This document shows positions 5,733 to 9,925 of a stretch of 9,925 bases of DNA, piece by piece. Below the pieces are notes generated by a model that saw nothing but the letters and a program-made list of their open reading frames with translations, made no database searches and was not told the origin of the DNA. The DNA comes from Gammaproteobacteria bacterium (lineage in GTDB: Bacteria > Pseudomonadota > Gammaproteobacteria > Steroidobacterales > Steroidobacteraceae): contig JANXYA010000282.1 in assembly GCA_025350345.1 (NCBI GenBank), positions 1-9,925 of the forward strand. The letters are read 5' to 3'. The translations under genes and the position numbers were made by a program. Within the stretch, counting starts at the first letter, position 1, and each line of letters begins with the position of its first letter.

Positions 5733-6878
5733 ATGCAAGTGTACCTCGTGGGTGGCGCGGTCCGGGATGAGCTGCTGGGCCGCGCGGTGCAGGAGCGCGA
5801 CTGGGTGGTCGTGGGCGCGACGCCAGCAGAACTGGAGCGTGCCGGATACCGCGCAGTCGGCCAGGATTTTCCGGTGTTCCTGCATCCCGATACCCATGAG
5901 GAATACGCGCTGGCGCGGCTCGAGCGCAAGATCGCTGCGGGCTATCGCGGCTTCGCCATCGAATCATCGCCCACGGTCACGCTCGAGGAAGACCTGCGCC
6001 GGCGCGACCTGACGATCAATGCGATGGCCCGCGGCGCCGACGGCACACTCATCGACCCCTTCGGCGGCCAGGCCGACCTGCGCTCCCGCCTGCTCCGCCA
6101 TGTCTCGGCAGCCTTCGCCGAGGATCCGGTGCGCATCCTGCGCGCCGCGCGCTTCGCCGCGCGTTTTGCCGGGCTCGGCTTCACCGTGGCGCCGGAGACC
6201 CTGGCGCTGATGCGCGCCATGGTTAGCGCCGGAGAAGTCAACGCGCTGGTGAGCGAGCGCGTCTGGCGCGAGCTGGAGCTCGCGCTCAGGGCCGCCCATC
6301 CGGAGCGGGCCTTTGAAGTGCTGCGCGACTGCGGCGCGCTGGCGCTGATCCTGCCCGAGCTGGCGCAATCGCCGGACCTGCCGCTCGCCCTGGCCTCACT
6401 GCGCTGCGCAGCCAATGGTGCCGAGGACGCCAAGGCGACGCCCCAGCGCTGGGCTGCACTGCTGGCCGGCCTGCCCGTCCCTGACATCGAGGCGATCTGC
6501 ACGCGGCTGCGCTCGCCCACCGAACATCGCCAGCTGGCCCTGCTCGCTGCGCGCCTCGGCGCCTATCTTTTCAGCGCCGGCCAGCCGACCGAGCAGGCCG
6601 CGGCCGATCCGGAATGGCTCCTGGGACTGCTCGAGCTGGCCGACGCCTTCCGCCGCCCCGAGCGCTTTGCCCAGTGGCTCGCCGTACTCGACGCCCGGGC
6701 GCGCGCCGCCGGTCAGTCCCCCGCCGCTGCGAAGGCACTTGCCGGGCGGCTCGACGCGGCGCGGCTCGCCGCCGCGTCCGTGCAACTGAGCGAGGCCGAG
6801 CTCAAGGCTCATCGCGGCGCCGAGATCGCCGCGCTGCTGCGCTTGCGGCGCCTGGCGGCGCTGGCCGCCCGGACCTAG
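5733..6878 (+). CDS. cca: CCA-adding tRNA nucleotidyltransferase lacking the HD domain
   Basis: Adds or repairs the 3' CCA end of tRNAs using CTP and ATP. The 381-residue protein opens MQVYLVGGAVRDELLG, nearly identical in layout to E. coli Cca, which fixes the start. Class II motifs are present: GGAVRD (7-12), the metal site ExD at Glu21/Asp23 (E. coli has DxD), RRD (90-92) and the base-selecting EDxxR (130-134), followed by LRAARFAARFAGLGF. The head, neck and body are therefore intact. The E. coli enzyme (412 residues) continues with an HD phosphohydrolase domain containing CHDLGK and HHGHG. Here neither is found, and the segment around 239-262 (RWAALLAGLPVPDIEAICTR) skips them, so the phosphatase and phosphodiesterase activities are probably absent. 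The gene starts 6 bp from the divergent lipoprotein gene without an obvious ribosome binding site. Its TAG stop is interleaved with the stop of the convergent methyltransferase gene. Confidence 0.96.
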   Translation: MQVYLVGGAVRDELLGRAVQERDWVVVGATPAELERAGYRAVGQDFPVFLHPDTHEEYALARLERKIAAGYRGFAIESSPTVTLEEDLRRRDLTINAMARGADGTLIDPFGGQADLRSRLLRHVSAAFAEDPVRILRAARFAARFAGLGFTVAPETLALMRAMVSAGEVNALVSERVWRELELALRAAHPERAFEVLRDCGALALILPELAQSPDLPLALASLRCAANGAEDAKATPQRWAALLAGLPVPDIEAICTRLRSPTEHRQLALLAARLGAYLFSAGQPTEQAAADPEWLLGLLELADAFRRPERFAQWLAVLDARARAAGQSPAAAKALAGRLDAARLAAASVQLSEAELKAHRGAEIAALLRLRRLAALAART

Positions 6879-8053
6879 AGCAATCGCCGCAGGTCCTGGA
6901 CGCGAAAGGCGCCGGGCGGGTCGGGCAAGCCCCGGCTCAGGGCCATGGCCTTGAAGACCTCACCCATTTCCCCCGGCATCAGGAGCTGGCGCGCCTCGCT
7001 TGCCCGTCGCGCACGATCCAGCGCATTGCCGGCCGCCGCGAGTTCGGCGTCGATGCCGGCCCCGAGCAGAAAGGCGGCCTGGGTGCAGTAGCCCTCCACC
7101 GCCAGCCCCGCGTCGGTAGCCGCTTCGGCCAGGCGCGTGAAATCCACCCAGGCCGTCACATCCTGCAGTCCCGGGTGCAGGAAGGGATCATCGTGCGCCC
7201 GATGGCGGTAGTGGCAGCGCAGCGTGCCGCTCATGCGCTGCGGGTGATAGAGCTCCGAGCGGCCCAATCCATAGTCGAACAACAGCAGCCAGCCCCACTC
7301 GAGCGCCGCGGCCAGCCCGCTGACCCAGGGCCCAAGGCGCAGACACACTTCGGAGTGATAGCCGGCAGGGAGCGGCTGCGGGAGTGAGGCCGACAGCCGG
7401 ACAAGTTCCGTGTGCAGCGCTCCTGTGGCGGGCCGCTCCGACCAGCACGGCTCGCCCTGCCCATCGAGCGCCACGCCGCGCTCGGCGTAGCCGTCCGCGC
7501 TCACCGCGTAGCACTGGAACGGCAGGGCATCGGCCACTTCATTGGCGAGGATGACGCCGCGCAGCCCTGCTGCCGGCAGGCAATCGAGCCAGCGCAGACG
7601 CGCGTGCAGCGCGGGCGGCAATCGCGCCAGCCGCTGTTGCTGGCGCCCGCGCAGGTCGGCGCTGGTCTCCAGGATGGAGTAGCGATCGGGGAGCGCCTCG
7701 AGTGCCGCGAGGCGCGTGAGCAGCACTTCGGCGAGCGCGCCGCTCCCGGCGCCGAGCTCCAGCAGCTCGCCGCCGCTGTGCAGGAGCGGGGCGCACTGGC
7801 GCGCAATACAGGCGCCGAACATGGCGGACAGCTCCGGAGCCGTCGTGTAGTCCCCCGCTGCGCCGAGCTTGGCGGCACCGGCACTGTAGTAACCCAGGCC
7901 CGGAGCGTAGAGCAGCTGCTCCAGATACTCATCGAAGGGTATCCAGCCGCCGCACGCCTCGATGCGCGAGCGCAGCAGCGCCAGCAGGGCCGCGCTGTGT
8001 GCGCGCTGCGCGGCGTCGAGGGCTGGCATTGTGAATTCCGGCGTGCGCGTCAT
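6875..8053 (-). CDS. MidA/NDUFAF7-like SAM-dependent methyltransferase (COG1565, PF02636)
   Basis: Predicted class I SAM-dependent methyltransferase of 392 residues, related to the mitochondrial complex I assembly factor NDUFAF7/MidA, which methylates an arginine of a complex I subunit. The target of bacterial members is not settled. Visible family marks in order are GWIPFDEYLEQLLYAPGLGYY (36-56), GDYTTAPELSAMFG (67-80), the SAM-binding loop LELGAGSG (98-105), ANEVADALPF (170-179), LLLFDYG (256-262), the GTLRCHYRHRAHDDPF region (276-291) and GEMGEVFKAMALSR near the C-terminus. Two starts are possible: the ATG at 8053, 11 bp from the divergent pteridine reductase ATG, or an internal ATG at 8029 with GGAA 7 nt upstream. 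The second would leave a 35-bp divergent gap and still keep the conserved core. At its other end the stop shares CTAG (6875-6878) with cca. Confidence 0.92.
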   Translation of the reverse strand: MTRTPEFTMPALDAAQRAHSAALLALLRSRIEACGGWIPFDEYLEQLLYAPGLGYYSAGAAKLGAAGDYTTAPELSAMFGACIARQCAPLLHSGGELLELGAGSGALAEVLLTRLAALEALPDRYSILETSADLRGRQQQRLARLPPALHARLRWLDCLPAAGLRGVILANEVADALPFQCYAVSADGYAERGVALDGQGEPCWSERPATGALHTELVRLSASLPQPLPAGYHSEVCLRLGPWVSGLAAALEWGWLLLFDYGLGRSELYHPQRMSGTLRCHYRHRAHDDPFLHPGLQDVTAWVDFTRLAEAATDAGLAVEGYCTQAAFLLGAGIDAELAAAGNALDRARRASEARQLLMPGEMGEVFKAMALSRGLPDPPGAFRVQDLRRLL

Positions 8054-8064
8054 AAGCTAACCCG

Positions 8065-8823
8065 ATGGCAACCACCCCGCCCGCGCTCGCAGGCCAGACC
8101 GCCCTGGTCACCGGCGGCGCGCGGCGCGTCGGCGCGGAAATCGTAAGACATCTGCACGCCGCCGGTGCAACACTCGCGATCCACTGCCACCGCTCGCTCC
8201 CTGAGGCGCAGGCACTGGCCGCCGAACTCGAGGCGCAGCGCAGTGGTTCCGCCGCGGTGTTCGCGGCCGACCTGCGCCAGCCCGAGGCCGCGCCGCGGCT
8301 CATCGACGCGGTGATCGCCCGCTTCGGCGGCCTGGGGCTGCTGGTCAACAACGCGGCGAGCTTCTATCCCACCCCGTGGCCGACCGTGACGCCCGCGCAG
8401 TGGGCGGATCTGATCGGGACCAATCTGCAGGCACCGCTGTTCCTGGCGCAGGCGGCGAGCGCACCATTGCGGCGCGCGCGCGGCCTGATCGTCAATATCG
8501 TCGATATCCACGGCCTGCGCGCCCTGCCCGGCTACATCGCCTACTCGACCTCCAAGGCGGCGCTCATTCACCTCACGCGCGCCCTGGCGCGCGAACTCGC
8601 ACCAGAGGTGCGCGTCAACGGCATCGCGCCCGGGCCGGTGCTGTGGCCCGAAGCCGGCATGGACGAAGCGCAGCAGCAGGAGATCATCAGTCGCACGCTG
8701 CTGCAGCGGGCCGGCTCACCCGCCGACATCGCCGCGGCCGTGGTTTTCTTCGCCACCGCGGCACCCTACGTCACCGGGCAGATTCTCGCTGTCGACGGCG
8801 GCCGGAGCGTGCGCGGCAGCTAG
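8065..8823 (+). CDS. Pteridine reductase (PTR1/FolM-like short-chain dehydrogenase)
   Basis: NADPH-dependent short-chain reductase of 252 residues that likely reduces dihydropterins such as dihydromonapterin or dihydrobiopterin, and possibly dihydrofolate. The specific pteridine-reductase features are clear. The cofactor loop is TGGARRVG (16-23), of the TGxxxRxG type. HCHRS (40-44) matches the HxHRS phosphate-binding segment of PTR1. NNAASFYPTP follows at 95-104. The active site has Asp147 (in NIVDIHG) in place of the usual short-chain-dehydrogenase Ser, then Tyr160 and Lys164 with PTR1 spacing. The C-terminus has YVTGQILAVDGGRS. E. coli FolM is a functional relative, but no symbol is assigned because the substrate is unproven. 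Lying next to folK and folB supports a pterin role. It is divergent from the methyltransferase gene, and its last 108 bp lie antisense to the 3' end of folK. Confidence 0.93.
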   Translation: MATTPPALAGQTALVTGGARRVGAEIVRHLHAAGATLAIHCHRSLPEAQALAAELEAQRSGSAAVFAADLRQPEAAPRLIDAVIARFGGLGLLVNNAASFYPTPWPTVTPAQWADLIGTNLQAPLFLAQAASAPLRRARGLIVNIVDIHGLRALPGYIAYSTSKAALIHLTRALARELAPEVRVNGIAPGPVLWPEAGMDEAQQQEIISRTLLQRAGSPADIAAAVVFFATAAPYVTGQILAVDGGRSVRGS

Positions 8824-9315
8824 GGCGTTCAGATCGAGGCTCAGCGGCTCGAGCCGGTGAGGTTCGCGCGCCAGCTCCTGCCAATGATCGGCCATGGTGC
8901 GGGACGTCAGCGGATGGCGCAGCTCCGGCGCGATCTGCGCCAGCGGCGCCAGCATGTAGGAACGGTGCAGCAGGTCCGGCCGCGGCAGGCGGTAAGCAGC
9001 CGTCTCGGCCACCACGTTGCCGTAGAGCAGCAGGTCGATGTCCATGGCGCGCGGCGCCCATTTCGGATCGTCGCGCCGCCGGCCGCACTGGATCTCGATC
9101 GCGTGCAGTTCGGCCAGCACCTGCTCCGCGCTCGCCTCGGTGTCGAAGCCCGCCACCGCGTTCAGATAGTCCGCTCCCTTGAAGCCAAAGGCGGGATTGC
9201 GGTAGCAGGCGGAGAAGAATATGCCCGGGAAGCGCCGCCGCAGGTGGCGCGCGGCGAGCACGAAGCAGCGCTCAGGCTCGATGTTGCCGCCGATGGCAAG
9301 GTAGACCCTGGGCAT
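8716..9315 (-). CDS. folK: FolK, 6-hydroxymethyl-dihydropterin pyrophosphokinase with C-terminal extension
   Basis: Transfers pyrophosphate from ATP to 6-hydroxymethyl-7,8-dihydropterin, the folate-pathway step after FolB. The protein begins MPRVYLAIGGNIEPE, the standard family opening. It contains YRNPAFGFKGADYLNAVAGF (38-57) and WAPRAMDIDLLLYGN (86-100), where Asp92 and Asp94 are the expected magnesium ligands, then HRSYMLAPLAQIAPEL. These cover the full catalytic domain, about 160 residues. The frame continues to 199 residues, and codons 165-199 plus the stop are antisense to the 3' end of the pteridine reductase gene; codon 165 is the exact complement of that gene's TAG stop. The extra tail looks low in conservation (HAPAAVDSENLPGDVG and onward). 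The start lies 8 bp after the folB stop, so the two form an operon, though the ribosome binding site is weak. Confidence 0.93.
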   Translation of the reverse strand: MPRVYLAIGGNIEPERCFVLAARHLRRRFPGIFFSACYRNPAFGFKGADYLNAVAGFDTEASAEQVLAELHAIEIQCGRRRDDPKWAPRAMDIDLLLYGNVVAETAAYRLPRPDLLHRSYMLAPLAQIAPELRHPLTSRTMADHWQELAREPHRLEPLSLDLNALAAAHAPAAVDSENLPGDVGCRGGEENHGRGDVGG

Positions 9316-9323
9316 GGCGGAGG

Positions 9324-9710
9324 CTATCCGGCGGACACGAGCTCGGCGCGGTGCCGCTCGATGCTCACCCCGACGTCGCGTGAATGGCGGATCGCGCCCG
9401 GCTTGCTCAAGCTGACCCTGACCCAGGCGAGCGGGAATTCGGCCAGCAGCAGGAGCGCCAGGCGGTGCGCCAGGGTTTCGATGAGGTGGAACTGCGACTC
9501 GCCCACGAATGCGAGTACGCGCTTGGCGACCTGCTTGTAGTCGATCGTGTCCCCCACCGCGTCGCTCGCTGCCGCGCGCGCGCAGTCGGCGGGAAACTCC
9601 AGGTCGATGAGGACGCTCTGGCGGACGCGCCGCTCCCAGTCGATGAAGCCGATGACGCATTGGCATTCCAGTGCGCGCAGGAACAGCCGGTCTCCGCTGC
9701 CGCTGTTCAT
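9324..9710 (-). CDS. folB: FolB, dihydroneopterin aldolase
   Basis: Cleaves 7,8-dihydroneopterin to 6-hydroxymethyl-7,8-dihydropterin and glycolaldehyde in folate synthesis; some relatives also epimerise to the monapterin form. The 128-residue protein has the usual length. Family marks are GFIDWERRVRQSVLIDLEF (21-39, Glu26), TIDYKQVAKRV (55-65, Tyr58), FHLIETLAHRLALLLL, and VRVSLSKPGAIRHSRDVGVSIER (97-119) with the catalytic Lys103. The E. coli protein aligns without gaps over most of this by eye. Its ATG overlaps the tsaD stop in a 4-base ATGA, with GGGA 7 nt upstream, so translation is probably coupled. folK follows after 8 bp. The product of FolB is the direct substrate of FolK. Confidence 0.96.
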   Translation of the reverse strand: MNSGSGDRLFLRALECQCVIGFIDWERRVRQSVLIDLEFPADCARAAASDAVGDTIDYKQVAKRVLAFVGESQFHLIETLAHRLALLLLAEFPLAWVRVSLSKPGAIRHSRDVGVSIERHRAELVSAG

Positions 9711-9925
9711 GCGCGTCCCATTGACGCCACCGGCGCGGCAGGCTGCGCGGCTCGCGGCGGGCGCAGCTCGGCCAGCGGCCAGCGCGCCCGCACACCCAGG
9801 GCCGCACAGTCGCGCTCACCGCTCCGCAGGCGCAGCAATCCGGCCACCGCAATCATTGCCGCGTTATCGGTACAGAATTCCGGGCGCGGGAAAAACGCCA
9901 GGGCGCCGCGCGCCGCCACCTCGCG
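9707..9925 (-). CDS. tsaD: TsaD, tRNA t6A-modification protein (C-terminal fragment; gene continues past the window)
   Basis: The last 72 codons of the gene for TsaD (Gcp/YgjD), which transfers threonylcarbamoyl to A37 of ANN-decoding tRNAs together with TsaB and TsaE. The visible C-terminus contains FFPRPEFCTDNAAMIAVAG, which includes the conserved Asp of the CTDN metal-binding motif, and ends with the family-typical VRARWPLAEL stretch about 20 residues before the stop. The 5' end lies beyond base 9925. The TGA stop overlaps the folB ATG by 4 bases, so tsaD, folB and folK form one transcription unit. This resembles the tsaD/folB neighbourhood of other gammaproteobacteria, here without plsY between them. 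Confidence 0.93.
   Translation of the reverse strand, partial: REVAARGALAFFPRPEFCTDNAAMIAVAGLLRLRSGERDCAALGVRARWPLAELRPPRAAQPAAPVASMGRA

Noticed and set aside
5727..5897. Longer start of the lipoprotein peptidase at 5897.
   Set aside because: It would place 57 residues before the signal peptide and run antisense to the conserved cca N-terminus.
9316..9852. Extension of the folK frame upstream to 9852, suggesting a larger fusion.
   Set aside because: That part overlaps folB and tsaD in another frame, is Arg/Pro-rich and motif-free; FolK begins at the family-typical MPRVYLAIGGN.

Overview
The window is a compact, GC-rich bacterial chromosome segment (roughly two-thirds G+C by eye). It most resembles a gammaproteobacterium, probably of the Xanthomonadales/Nevskiales type or a relative. 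Three things point that way: a class II ribonucleotide reductase split into NrdJa and NrdJb as in Pseudomonas; a tsaD-folB-folK cluster close to cca; and a PTR1-like pteridine reductase beside the folate genes. The taxonomic call is an inference from gene content. No tRNA, rRNA, CRISPR array, insertion sequence or phage gene was seen.

Left third (1-3785, minus strand): an adenosylcobalamin-dependent ribonucleotide reductase operon. nrdJa (516-3785) is followed after 2 bp by nrdJb, which runs off the left edge. nrdJa contains an in-frame intein of 374 residues (1698-2819) with a LAGLIDADG homing endonuclease. It sits directly before the cysteine of the NPCGE motif, the residue that carries the thiyl radical, so the enzyme should be inactive until the intein is spliced out. 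The intein is more A/T-rich than its host gene at one end, as expected of an acquired element.

Centre (3786-4631): a 402-bp intergenic region with a good candidate NrdR box and promoter for nrdJa and an A/T-rich island. A sigma32-like heat-shock promoter lies before a small heat-shock protein gene (4188-4631, plus).

Right half (4653-9925): closely packed genes on alternating strands. They are a putative lipoprotein zinc peptidase (minus), cca (plus), a MidA/NDUFAF7-like methyltransferase (minus), a pteridine reductase (plus), and the folK, folB and tsaD genes (minus; transcribed tsaD-folB-folK). Two divergent pairs have start codons only 6 and 11 bp apart. Two convergent pairs overlap: cca and the methyltransferase share a CTAG stop, and folK and the pteridine reductase overlap by 108 bp. 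FolB, FolK and the pteridine reductase form a pterin/folate set. The Cca protein has an intact nucleotidyltransferase head but lacks the HD phosphohydrolase motif of the E. coli enzyme.

The most interesting signals are the intein at the radical cysteine with unusual C-terminal splice residues, the HD-less Cca, and the antisense overlap that extends FolK. None amounts to a clearly new multi-gene system.
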